Shown here one piece after another: positions 1 through 8,902 of a stretch of DNA of 64,000 nucleotides. The translations under genes and the position numbers were made by a program. The DNA lies in assembly GCA_023254175.1 (NCBI GenBank), contig JALQYJ010000020.1, forward strand, positions 1 to 64,000, given 5' to 3'. The notes under the pieces were generated by a model. That model ran no database searches. It was not told the DNA's origin and worked only from the letters and a program-made list of their open reading frames with translations. Positions within the stretch are counted from its first letter, which is position 1. Each line of letters opens with the position of its first letter. The stretch comes from Runella sp. (lineage in GTDB: Bacteria; Bacteroidota; Bacteroidia; Cytophagales; Spirosomataceae).

Positions 1-1126
<1,126 letters not shown>

Positions 1127-1292
1127 AAATATCTAAAAATTGACTTTCGTCTAATTGTACTGTACGCGTCCTGTCGTTTTTGTTATTTTCTCACCATTCT
1201 GTCAAAGAACTCTTGCTTAAGTCGCTCTTAAGCATCGTGTTAACTTAATATCTGTTAACTCTCTTTCTTATCTCTCTCTCAGTTTTGGGTTG

Positions 1293-1324
1293 CAAAGGTC
1301 TGACTTTCTTTTCTAATTTCCAAA
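1293..1324 (-). promoter_or_regulatory. rRNA promoter, proximal copy (P3)
   Basis: On the minus strand this reads TTTG, 20 bases, then GACCTTTG. That fits the Bacteroidota housekeeping promoter (-33 TTTG, -7 TAnnTTTG, 19-21 base spacer) with one mismatch in the -7 box. It lies about 165 bases before the 16S 5' end and points toward it. The same arrangement recurs twice more upstream at exact 105-base steps. Confidence 0.7.
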
Positions 1325-1397
1325 AAAATTTAAAACTTTTTTTTCAATCTCTTTTCTCGTCAAACTCTCAATTCCCACATCCCATCGTTTGGGGTTG

Positions 1398-1429
1398 CAA
1401 AACTCTTACTTTTTATTTTAATATCCAAA
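1398..1429 (-). promoter_or_regulatory. rRNA promoter, middle copy (P2)
   Basis: The minus strand reads TTTG, 20 bases, GAGTTTTG, followed by CAACCCCAAA as in the proximal copy. Spacing and sequence match the Bacteroidota -33/-7 pattern. The copy starts exactly 105 bases upstream of the proximal one. Confidence 0.7.
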
Positions 1430-1502
1430 ATTATTTTTTGATTTTTTTTAATTCTCAAAATTTTATTTGGACTTTCTTGCCCTCCCTCGTCGTTTGGGAG
1501 TG

Positions 1503-1534
1503 CAAAAGTCCCCCTTTTTCCCACAATTTCCAAC
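1503..1534 (-). promoter_or_regulatory. rRNA promoter, distal copy (P1)
   Basis: The minus strand reads GTTG, 20 bases, GACTTTTG, then CACTCCCAAA. The -33 box has one mismatch (GTTG for TTTG), while the spacer length and -7 box match the other two copies. It is again exactly 105 bases further upstream. Confidence 0.6.
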
Positions 1535-2000
1535 TGTTCTGTGAAAAAAAATATAAAATATTTCGCAATTAACTGATAACCACATTCTTATAACTATAAA
1601 AAAATACCCGACTCCTCCGCAAAATATCGCAAAACGTGCTCCCGTATGAACGTTTGATTCATTTATTGCCCTTTGAGTATTTCAAAGGTTCTCAAAATTA
1701 TACTACTTATTCTCAAATAAGGTTTATTTAAGTTGTGGTGAAGTATTGTCCGTCATCAAGTCACAGGATTTTCTAGCAGATAATAAGTTTTATATATTTG
1801 ATTTATTGACATACGGTTAAACTTTTTATCAATAGTTTAGAACAAGCAAAACCTTTTGATATACGTATGTAGCAGGCAACGTTGTGGATTGAAATATCTT
1901 TACTCTAATGGGGTGCAAGTCGAATACGCACCATGTTGCGACCCATATTTAGGGCTATTAGTTAACTTAACTTGGATAAGGGTCTAACTATTAGACTCCT
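1535..2000. other. Intergenic AT-rich stretch without a recognised gene
   Basis: About 465 bases between the rRNA promoters and an insertion-sequence scrap. I see no tRNA, no long reading frame and no clear promoter. It probably comprises rRNA upstream activating sequence on the left and insertion debris on the right. Confidence 0.5.
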
Positions 2001-2139
2001 ATGAAAGGCAAGACCAAGCGCAAATTTACCAGCGACCGCTCAGGCGGCCCTGCTCAAACTGAAAGTCGTTCTTGAAGTTCTTAAAGAAAAGGACACATTA
2101 GCTGTTGTTAGTAAACGGCATGAAGAACAAGCTGGTTAG
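2001..2139 (+). pseudogene. Remnant of an IS3-type transposase OrfA
   Basis: Translation from the ATG at 2001 gives MKGKTKRKFTSDR, which resembles the start of IS3-family OrfA proteins (KRKFT followed by a helix-turn-helix). The frame is then lost. A second frame continues as AALLKLKVVLEVLKEKDTLA followed by VVSKRHEEQAG and a stop. A single frameshift therefore joins two pieces of one small helix-turn-helix protein of about 45 residues. No OrfB and no terminal inverted repeats were found. The family assignment rests on motif resemblance only. Confidence 0.5.
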
Positions 2140-2291
2140 ACTTATTTTTTCTTTAGCCAAGCAGGGTAAAAAATATGACGAAAATTATACATATTCTCTG
2201 AATCATAGAAATCCCGTGCGGAGTACAGAAAACCAATTACATTGGCATCTGGATGTAGAAACCATATCATAACACACATCTATTTTGAAGC

Positions 2292-4337
2292 TTAACGCTT
2301 AAACTTTGAAAGTCCAGAATCCAGAAATTGCACAAATTCTTCGGTGCTTGCGTAGCCAATAGGCTTGGTGAGTAGCTCACCGTTGGGGCTAATGACGCAG
2401 TAAAAAGGTTGGGCGTTGTTGTTAAACTTCGTAATTTGTAAATCCGCGTTTTTGTCACCAATGGTTGTTTTTTCGCGCTTATCGTAAGTCGATACAAACT
2501 GTTTTTCTTTAGGAAGTTCAGTTTTGTCATCCACGTAAAGCGAAGCAATCACAAACTCTTTCTTGAGGCGCTCCAACACTTCAGGTTGAGGCCAAACGTT
2601 GGCTTCCATTTTGCGGCAGTTGGCGCAGTTGAAACCTGTAAAGTCTACAAAAACGGGCTTTCCAGTGGCTTTTGCTTCTGCCAAGGCTTGTTCGTAATCA
2701 AAAAAGCCTTCGAGACCATGTGGTAAGTGAGGTTTGCTGCGGTCAAGTTTGGCCGTACTTCCCGTACTTGTTGCACCAACGGCATTGGTCAAGAAAAAGT
2801 CTTGGGTTTGCTCAGGAGGCAACCAACCCGATAACGCCCGAAGAGGGGCTCCAAACATCCCAGGAAGCATATATACTACGAAAGCGAAAGTCGATGACGA
2901 AATCAATAAACGTGGAATTGTTACTCCTTTCACAGGAGAGTCTTTGTCCATACGGAGTTTTCCGAGTACATAGAAACCAATAATGGTGAATAGCACAATC
3001 CAAATCGCAAGGAAGATTTCACGGTCGAGGATGTTCCAACGGTAGGCTAAGTCGATATTACTCAAAAATTTGAGGGCTAATGCAAATTCCAATAACCCAA
3101 ACACGACCTTAAATTCGTTGAGCCATCCACCTGATTTAGGAAGGCTTTTTAAGAATTTTGGGAACATGGCCAAACCCGTAAACACCACGGCGAAAGGCAT
3201 CGAGAAAGCAATCATGCCAAGTACAGGGCGCATCAATTCATTGCCTTTGGAAGCTAAAATAAGAAGCGAACCTGCAATCGGTGCTGTACACGAAAACGAA
3301 ACCACAACAAGCGTAAGGGCCATGAAGAAAATCCCGATGAGGCCGCCTTTATCGGCTTGTTTGTCCACATTATTCACAAATGAACTTGGCAAAACGATTT
3401 CGAACAACCCCAAAAACGACAACCCAAATAAGATAAATACCACAAAGAAAATCGCGTTGGGTGCCCAGTGAGTACTGATAAAGTTGGCCGCTTGTGCGCC
3501 TCCAATACGTGATACTAAGAAACCCAGTAAGGTAAAAATAGAAACGATAGAAAGGCCATACAACAAAGCCTTGCTAGTGCCGTGTTCTTGTTTGGTAAAA
3601 TAACTCACCGTCATGGGCATGATGGGGTAAATACACGGCATAAAAATAGACGCCAAACCGCCTAAGAAACAAGCCAATAAGAAGCTCCACAACGATTCCT
3701 CTTCGGCGGGCTCTGGGGTAGTGATGGTTTCTGAAGATTCAACGACCGCCTCCGACGTTGCTTCAGGAGCGGTAGTTGGCGTTGCGGCAACAGTGTTGCT
3801 GTCTTTGGTTGGCGTTGCCGTGAGTTGCTCTGTTGGCTGGCTCGCCGTAGGCTGAATCGTCGCAGCTGCGTCGGCAGCTACTGTAATATCGGTAATTTTA
3901 AAATCAGCACTTCCCATGGTGCATAGACCATCGTTTTGGCAGGTCTGATAATCAACGGCAACGTTGATTAGGGGATTGGTCTTGAGAATCTTTACTTTTT
4001 GGACAAAAGAACCTGTACCTTCTGCTACGCTTGTATTACCTCCCCAAACTTCTTCGTAAAAGTTATGAAAACCAACAGGTTTTATTTTACCTACCAATTG
4101 ATACGTATCATTGGGCTTGAACTTAAACTCGGTAGGGTTAGGGCCATCTTTTACCTCAAATTCCGTTGAGTATAAATGCCAAGTGGGGTCAATAACCGCA
4201 ATAAACTTAATCTCGACAACGTCGCCTATTTTGACTTCTTTTTTGGGAGCCTCAAAACTCCATTTGGCGTGATTTTGTACTTGACCAAAGGCCGTTAAGG
4301 TCAAGAATACTAAAAGAGTACTGATTACACTTTTCAT
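2292..4337 (-). CDS. dsbD: Protein-disulfide reductase, DsbD family
   Basis: This 681-residue inner-membrane protein carries electrons from cytoplasmic thioredoxin to the periplasm. Residues 1-19 are a signal peptide. Residues 20-150 are a DsbD-alpha/DsbC-like immunoglobulin-fold domain with the cysteine pair C133/C139 (YQTCQNDGLC). A low-complexity Thr/Pro/Ala linker spans 155-215. The multi-pass transmembrane domain runs from about 217 to 510 and carries the paired cysteines C234 (MPCIYP) and C350 (FSCTAP). The C-terminal thioredoxin domain holds the active site C571-x-x-C574 (NCANC). All six redox cysteines of the DsbD relay are therefore present. The gene stands between debris and a lipoprotein gene 21 bases upstream, with which it may be co-transcribed. 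Confidence 0.92.
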   Translation of the reverse strand: MKSVISTLLVFLTLTAFGQVQNHAKWSFEAPKKEVKIGDVVEIKFIAVIDPTWHLYSTEFEVKDGPNPTEFKFKPNDTYQLVGKIKPVGFHNFYEEVWGGNTSVAEGTGSFVQKVKILKTNPLINVAVDYQTCQNDGLCTMGSADFKITDITVAADAAATIQPTASQPTEQLTATPTKDSNTVAATPTTAPEATSEAVVESSETITTPEPAEEESLWSFLLACFLGGLASIFMPCIYPIMPMTVSYFTKQEHGTSKALLYGLSIVSIFTLLGFLVSRIGGAQAANFISTHWAPNAIFFVVFILFGLSFLGLFEIVLPSSFVNNVDKQADKGGLIGIFFMALTLVVVSFSCTAPIAGSLLILASKGNELMRPVLGMIAFSMPFAVVFTGLAMFPKFLKSLPKSGGWLNEFKVVFGLLEFALALKFLSNIDLAYRWNILDREIFLAIWIVLFTIIGFYVLGKLRMDKDSPVKGVTIPRLLISSSTFAFVVYMLPGMFGAPLRALSGWLPPEQTQDFFLTNAVGATSTGSTAKLDRSKPHLPHGLEGFFDYEQALAEAKATGKPVFVDFTGFNCANCRKMEANVWPQPEVLERLKKEFVIASLYVDDKTELPKEKQFVSTYDKREKTTIGDKNADLQITKFNNNAQPFYCVISPNGELLTKPIGYASTEEFVQFLDSGLSKFKR

Positions 4338-4358
4338 AAAATACGTTACAGATAACGG

Positions 4359-4958
4359 TTAGTTTTGCTTAATTTTTGCCAACGACTTTGCGTTGACTTT
4401 TCGTATGACTTCGTTTCTTTTAAACTTTACGCGCCAAACCGCCAAATGTGTGGCATCTTCTGCAAAACATTTGTGACAAATGCTACTTTGCAGCGGAATA
4501 GGTGCATTATATACCAAAGCAGTATCCCCAAGTTTTTGAATATTAGGAATTTGAGAAATCTTGTTTTCGGCATTGTATACGTAGGCATCAAGAATTTGTT
4601 GCTCCTTAACCGACAAGGAAGGATTTGTAACATCTTTTGTACCAAGAAGGTCAATTTCTACGGTATATAATTTCTCTAAGGAGTCAATCGGTGGAAGCTT
4701 TTTCAATTGACATAAACTTGCCGTTTCAGTGGAAGGGGTGGCTAATGCCTTTTCGAGGTTTGCCTGAGCTTGCTTTACGATTTTTTGCCCCCAATCATCG
4801 ACGATAGTCACTACTTGTTGGGTAGTCACGCGTTTTATTTGCATACTTTTTACTTTTTCCACGGCCTCCTTGGACCCACTGACTCGTCCCTCCATATTGC
4901 ATCCAGTAAAAAATAGGCCAACAAAAAAAATGAGCGTAAGTGACGAAAAGTAGTTCAC
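4359..4958 (-). CDS. Putative lipoprotein resembling Tll0287/DUF3365-type sensors, with CxxC but no haem His
   Basis: A 199-residue exported protein. The N-terminus has a hydrophobic core and a lipobox ending FFTGC, with C20 as the lipidation site. The body is mostly helical, and near the C-terminus is ICHKCF (C161, C164) followed by LAVWRVKFKRNEVIRKV. The layout resembles DUF3365/Tll0287-like domains, which end in a c-type haem motif CxxCH followed by a W-x-V-x-F-K strand. Here the residue after the second cysteine is Phe, so a standard covalent haem c site is absent. It lies just upstream of the DsbD gene in the same direction (21-base gap), which would suit a thiol-containing client. The family assignment is tentative. 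Confidence 0.55.
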   Translation of the reverse strand: MNYFSSLTLIFFVGLFFTGCNMEGRVSGSKEAVEKVKSMQIKRVTTQQVVTIVDDWGQKIVKQAQANLEKALATPSTETASLCQLKKLPPIDSLEKLYTVEIDLLGTKDVTNPSLSVKEQQILDAYVYNAENKISQIPNIQKLGDTALVYNAPIPLQSSICHKCFAEDATHLAVWRVKFKRNEVIRKVNAKSLAKIKQN

Positions 4959-5239
4959 AAGAAAATAGATTTAGAATACAAAACTATCGTTATTCGGATG
5001 TAAAGCAAAAACGTCTCAACTGCGGGTTTGGTTCAGTAAAAAGCGTAGTGTGAAAAGCGTTCGGGTGGAAAAAGCAAAGATGGGGCTAGGTGTTAGGCAG
5101 CTATACAAGGGCTTTTACTACGATGAATTGTATATAAAGTACTATTTTGATTACAATGCGAGTATTGGGTTATACAAATGAGAGGTAGTAATTTTATAAG
5201 TCAGTAAATTTGTGTTGCCAAACATTTATTAAACTGATT
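4959..5239. other. Intergenic stretch with a possible gene scrap
   Basis: About 280 bases between the lipoprotein start and the decayed transposase. One plus-strand frame reads VRVEKAKMGLGVRQLYKGFY and continues for about 20 more residues to a stop at 5181. It has no start codon and I do not recognise it. It may be a fragment of an older gene split by the insertion element. Confidence 0.3.
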
Positions 5240-5867
5240 ATGAGACAATTAGAGCTAATTCAATTTTATTACTACCTCTGTGAGTGCTATGATGATGAAC
5301 TTTGACTATCTATTTTTACTGCCGTCGCTACGAAAATAAGCATAAAAAAAGCGAAATTTATGACTATGCAAATCGTTACATTAAGCCTTATTTTCCTCAA
5401 TTGCCTAATTATGCCAATTTTAACACACGCATCAATGCAATGCATTATCTTATGTTAGCTCTACTACCAATTATGCTACAAGATATTGTGAAAAATATTA
5501 GCCAAGAAATCGCCCTTGTCGACATCAGTTTTAAGCCTATCCTACCAAAACTCGCAGGCAAGGCTATATTTGCCGATAAAGCTTACTGTGATACGGAACT
5601 CAATAAGTAAATTCTCCATCAGTATGATGCTTATATCTTCACCCCAGTCAAGCTGATAAAAGGACCAAGTCAAACCCAAAGGCAGTTTAAAAAAGCCGCT
5701 GATGACCTGTTTTCAATGGCTGTTTTCAGAGTTAGAGAGCTTCGTTATTCAATTGGATAAACGAAAAAACAGGTTTGCAAAATCCTTCCAAAGTCAGAGC
5801 AACAAATAGACTTTTTGTGCACATATTTGGCGCATTAGCTACTTCTCTTTTTTACTATATGTTCTAA
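5240..5867 (+). pseudogene. Decayed IS982-family transposase
   Basis: Three frames together spell an IS982-type transposase. The frame from the ATG at 5240 gives MRQLELIQFYYYLCECYDDE and then stops. A second frame (5302-5610) contains the central region, with LVDISFKPILPKLAGKAIFA and the catalytic-type DKAYCD motif. After an in-frame TAA the same frame continues with the QYDAYIFTPVK block. A last frame gives KTGLQNPSKVRATNRLFVHI and ends near 5867, matching the family C-terminus (EKTGIQxASKVRSxxGLLVH in kind). There are at least two frameshifts and two stops, so it cannot be active. I could not find clear terminal repeats. Confidence 0.75.
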
Positions 5868-5905
5868 CCCAATGTTCGCATTAATAACAAATGTGTTCTT
5901 ATACA

Positions 5906-7282
5906 CTACTTTTTCTGTAACAGCTGTACTGAGCTGTCGTTAATCTCAAATTGCTTGTTTTTCAGTAAATTAATTACTTCTGATCCCGCCAAAATCACAG
6001 GCCCATAGCCGTGAGCTGCAAATGGGCTAATGGGGCGATGATAGTAAAATGCGGGGTCAAAGCCCATACCTGTGCCTACGCAAGTACCTTCGACTTGGCC
6101 TTTTTGGTTGACTTTGGTCGAGACGGCGTTCCAGCCTAGTAAGGCCATGGGAGCATACGCAAGGCCATCAATCCAGCCTTTGTTGATGGCGTGCGCGATG
6201 GCATAAGTGTAAATGGCCGTCGCTGAGGTTTCTAAGTAAGAATCTTCGCGGTCGAGTAATTGGTGCCAAAACCCAGAACCTGATTGGTACGATGCCAAGC
6301 CTTTGACATGGGCTTTTAACAAAGCGATGATTTCAGGGCGGGCAGGATGGTTTTCGGGGAGAACATCGAGTACTTCTACTTTGGTAAGTAGCCCCCAGCC
6401 ATTTGCCCTTGCCCAGTGGAATTGTGGATGTTCGGTCATGCCTTCTACCCATCCGTGCATGTATACACCTTTCTCTTTGTTGAACATTCGCTTGGCAAAC
6501 TGTAAAATTTGCTTGGCAGCTTCGTCGTAGTATTTTTTATCGCCTGTGAGTTTTCCCATTTGAGCTAGGGCAGGTACTCCCATAAACATGTCATCGAGCC
6601 AAAGGGTGTTGGGTTGAGGGCGGTTCCGAGCGAGTGTACCGTCGCTGAGGCGGTGTTCTTTGGTTAAAATATAGTTGATGTGATTGTCGATGAGGGGGCG
6701 TAGGTTAGAGGTATTTCCACCGCGCGTTGCTTTAATCATGGCCGCACACATGGCACCACAGTCGTCGAGGGCATGAGGTGTTAATAAGCCGCGAAGTGGG
6801 CCTTTTGTACCCCAGTCAGCGTGTTCTTCGGTCGTTTTTTTGAAGTAGGGAGCGGCGTTGGCGATAAAGTCTAAGCGTTTGTCCACGTATTCTTTGTAAC
6901 GACCATCGCCTGTGATTTGACTAGCCCAAAGCATAGCGCCGTAGGTAACACCCCATTCGTAGCTGACCAAGCGAAAATCGCCTTTTTGCAAGGCAGTATT
7001 TTCATCAATTTTTGACAAATCACTGACGATTTCGCCCGTTTTGGAGTTGACAAACGCAGTAGGGGTGACATTATTCAAATACCCATGAATACGGTCTAAC
7101 GTTCCCTTGATGTCATTGGCTTTTGAGATTCCATAAGGAACAGGGTAGTCGGGTTGAAGCAAATGCAAAGGCGTATTGGAGTCGTTGGCGTTGGTTACGT
7201 TTCGTTGAGCCGATGAAGTTATCGAAAAACAAGCTGCAACGAGTGTAGAAGCGGCAAGTGAGCAAATGATGGAAGGTTTCAT
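5906..7282 (-). CDS. GH105/GH88-type unsaturated glucuronyl or rhamnogalacturonyl hydrolase
   Basis: A 458-residue secreted enzyme (signal peptide 1-25, cut near SSAQ) of the six-hairpin (alpha6/alpha6) GH88/GH105 group. These enzymes remove the 4,5-unsaturated uronic acid that polysaccharide lyases leave at the non-reducing end of pectin or related oligosaccharides. The conserved catalytic Asp region is WLDDMFMG (D230/D231). Further family blocks are HGWVEGM (from 276), HWARANGW (from 289) and FWHQLLDREDSYLETSATA (339-357). The assignment to GH105 rather than GH88 is by overall resemblance to YteR/YesR. It stands alone, with a decayed transposase downstream. The exact substrate cannot be read from the sequence. 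Confidence 0.85.
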   Translation of the reverse strand: MKPSIICSLAASTLVAACFSITSSAQRNVTNANDSNTPLHLLQPDYPVPYGISKANDIKGTLDRIHGYLNNVTPTAFVNSKTGEIVSDLSKIDENTALQKGDFRLVSYEWGVTYGAMLWASQITGDGRYKEYVDKRLDFIANAAPYFKKTTEEHADWGTKGPLRGLLTPHALDDCGAMCAAMIKATRGGNTSNLRPLIDNHINYILTKEHRLSDGTLARNRPQPNTLWLDDMFMGVPALAQMGKLTGDKKYYDEAAKQILQFAKRMFNKEKGVYMHGWVEGMTEHPQFHWARANGWGLLTKVEVLDVLPENHPARPEIIALLKAHVKGLASYQSGSGFWHQLLDREDSYLETSATAIYTYAIAHAINKGWIDGLAYAPMALLGWNAVSTKVNQKGQVEGTCVGTGMGFDPAFYYHRPISPFAAHGYGPVILAGSEVINLLKNKQFEINDSSVQLLQKK

Positions 7283-7290
7283 AAGTAATA

Positions 7291-7303
7291 GGTTTGGTAC
7301 AAA
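7291..7303 (-). promoter_or_regulatory. GGTTTGGTACAAA motif ahead of the GH105 gene
   Basis: The 13-base sequence GGTTTGGTACAAA (minus strand TTTGTACCAAACC) lies 9 bases before the GH105 start codon. An identical copy lies in a similar place (11 bases) ahead of the DUF5009-type gene at 14854-14866. Its core TTTGGTACAAA is almost a palindrome, so a shared operator or initiation-region element is possible. Chance resemblance cannot be excluded. Confidence 0.3.
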
Positions 7304-7413
7304 ATTGGTAAGGTTTGGGTTTATAACATTCCCGTACCCACCTGTGAAATAAAAACATATGGGAAGAATATACTCACAGGAAGAACTACTGTAGTAAATT
7401 TTACTGGCAAAAA

Positions 7414-7445
7414 TGAACCCTCAACTTGTAAAAGCTGAGGGTTCA
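7414..7445 (-). terminator. Rho-independent terminator of the sulfur-assimilation operon
   Basis: TGAACCCTCA (7414-7423) and TGAGGGTTCA (7436-7445) form a perfect 10-bp stem with a 12-base loop. On the minus strand it is followed by TTTTTG. It sits 20 bases past the cysN stop, where termination of the minus-strand operon is expected. Confidence 0.8.
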
Positions 7446-7465
7446 TGAAATGAGGAAAAAACTTT

Positions 7466-8713
7466 TTATGCTTCTACCATGCAAGCCCCTACGGTTACGT
7501 TAGAGGTTTCGTCAATCAAAATGGCCGCACCGTTGGCGCGGTTGGTTTGATAGGCGTCGTAAGCGATTGGTTTGGCCGTACGAAGAACAATCTTAGCAAC
7601 ATCGTTGAGCTTGAGGCTTTCGATGTCTTCCAATTGGTCGTAATTGCTGATATCCACGCGGTATTCGATGCCTTTTACCGAACAACGAACCCGAGTCGTA
7701 CCGTGTTGAAGGGTATATTTATTCCCAACTTTTAGTTCTTTGCGGTCATCCATCCAGCAAATCATTGCCTCCACATCTTGGCTCAATACAGGGGCATTGC
7801 CCGTACCACTAATCAAGTCTCCACGGCTAATGTCAACGTCGGTTTCGAGTAATATAGTTGCTGATTGAGGCGCCGAAACTTCCTCTACTTCTTGACCATA
7901 TACTTCAATTTTAGCGATTGTTGACGTTTGTTCGGAGGGGAAAACGGTGATGGTATCCCCTTTGCGAAATACGCCACTCTGTACACGTCCTGCGTAGCCA
8001 CGGTAATCGTGCAATTCTTCCGTTTGAGGACGAATCACGTATTGTACCGAGAAACGAGCGTCGTTGAGGTTTAAATCATGCTGCACATCTACATTTTCCA
8101 AGAAATGAAGCATCGTTTCGCCCGTGTACCAAGGCATCGCATCCGACTTATCCACAATGTTATCCCCTGCCAAGGCGCTTACAGGAATGATTTTGAGGTC
8201 TTTAATGGCCAATTTGTCAGCGAGTTTTTGGTATTCTTGCGCAATTTGCAAGAATGTATCTTCCGAATACCCCACCAAGTCCATTTTATTGACAGCCACT
8301 ACGATGTGCGGAATGCCCAACATCGACGCAATCAACGAGTGGCGGCGAGTTTGTTCGACGACTCCTTGGCGGGCATCAATCAAAATAATGGCCAAATCGG
8401 CATTGGAAGCACCCGTCACCATATTGCGGGTGTACTGAATATGCCCTGGGGCATCAATGCTGATAAACTTACGGTTAGGCGTTTGGAAGTACTTGTAGGC
8501 AACGTCGATGGTAATGCCTTGTTCGCGTTCCGAGCGCAAGCCGTCAGTCAACAGCGCAAGGTCGATTTCTCCATCGCCCCGTGTTTTGCTAGCTTTTTCG
8601 ACGGCCTCTAGTTGGTCAGCCAAAATACTTTTTGTATCGTAAAGCAAGCGTCCGATGAGGGTACTTTTCCCGTCATCAACACTACCTGCGGTTATAAATC
8701 TTAGAATGTCCAT
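7466..8713 (-). CDS. cysN: Sulfate adenylyltransferase subunit 1 (GTPase)
   Basis: A 415-residue EF-Tu-like GTPase that drives ATP sulfurylase: sulfate + ATP gives adenylylsulfate, powered by GTP hydrolysis in complex with CysD. The GTPase motifs are intact: P-loop GSVDDGKST (10-18), switch II DAPGH (87-91) and NKMD (142-145). Two beta-barrel domains follow. The protein ends where CysN proper ends, with no fused CysC (APS kinase) domain. It is the last gene of a minus-strand cluster, 189 bases after cysD, and is followed by a terminator. Confidence 0.95.
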   Translation of the reverse strand: MDILRFITAGSVDDGKSTLIGRLLYDTKSILADQLEAVEKASKTRGDGEIDLALLTDGLRSEREQGITIDVAYKYFQTPNRKFISIDAPGHIQYTRNMVTGASNADLAIILIDARQGVVEQTRRHSLIASMLGIPHIVVAVNKMDLVGYSEDTFLQIAQEYQKLADKLAIKDLKIIPVSALAGDNIVDKSDAMPWYTGETMLHFLENVDVQHDLNLNDARFSVQYVIRPQTEELHDYRGYAGRVQSGVFRKGDTITVFPSEQTSTIAKIEVYGQEVEEVSAPQSATILLETDVDISRGDLISGTGNAPVLSQDVEAMICWMDDRKELKVGNKYTLQHGTTRVRCSVKGIEYRVDISNYDQLEDIESLKLNDVAKIVLRTAKPIAYDAYQTNRANGAAILIDETSNVTVGACMVEA

Positions 8714-8794
8714 AAGCCCCTAAATCCCCGTAACGGCGGACCGTCAATGGGGAATTTTTTTATTGGTTTTAATATTAATCTGTGCTAATCTGTA

Positions 8795-8816
8795 CTGAGG
8801 GTTGCTCACAACCCGA
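8795..8816 (+). repeat. Palindromic intergenic repeat, copy 1
   Basis: CTGAGGGTTGCTCACAACCC followed by GA contains the hairpin GGGTTG-CTCA-CAACCC. The same 22-base unit, with one change, occurs inverted at 20634-20655, and a shorter relative occurs at 23482-23503. All three lie outside genes, as expected of a REP-like element. Confidence 0.6.
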
Positions 8817-8843
8817 ATATTGAGTATAAAGTGTCGAGGTACG

Positions 8844-8887
8844 AGTACAGAATGTCGAATAGTTTCTCTTATTCGTCATTCTGTACT
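8844..8887. repeat. Long hairpin in the cysD-cysN gap
   Basis: AGTACAGAATGTCGAATA (8844-8861) pairs with TATTCGTCATTCTGTACT (8870-8887) at 17 of 18 positions around an 8-base loop. A further inverted copy, ATTCGACATTCT (8893-8904), can compete for pairing with the left arm. No T-run follows on the minus strand, so it looks more like an mRNA-processing or stability element, or a mobile palindromic repeat, than a terminator. Confidence 0.6.
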
Positions 8888-8902
8888 CAAAAATTCGACA
8901 TT

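Noticed and set aside
1285-1572. 95-codon plus-strand frame rich in Phe and Asn
   Set aside because: It runs antisense through the three tandem rRNA promoters and reflects their 105-base repeat; it is not a protein.
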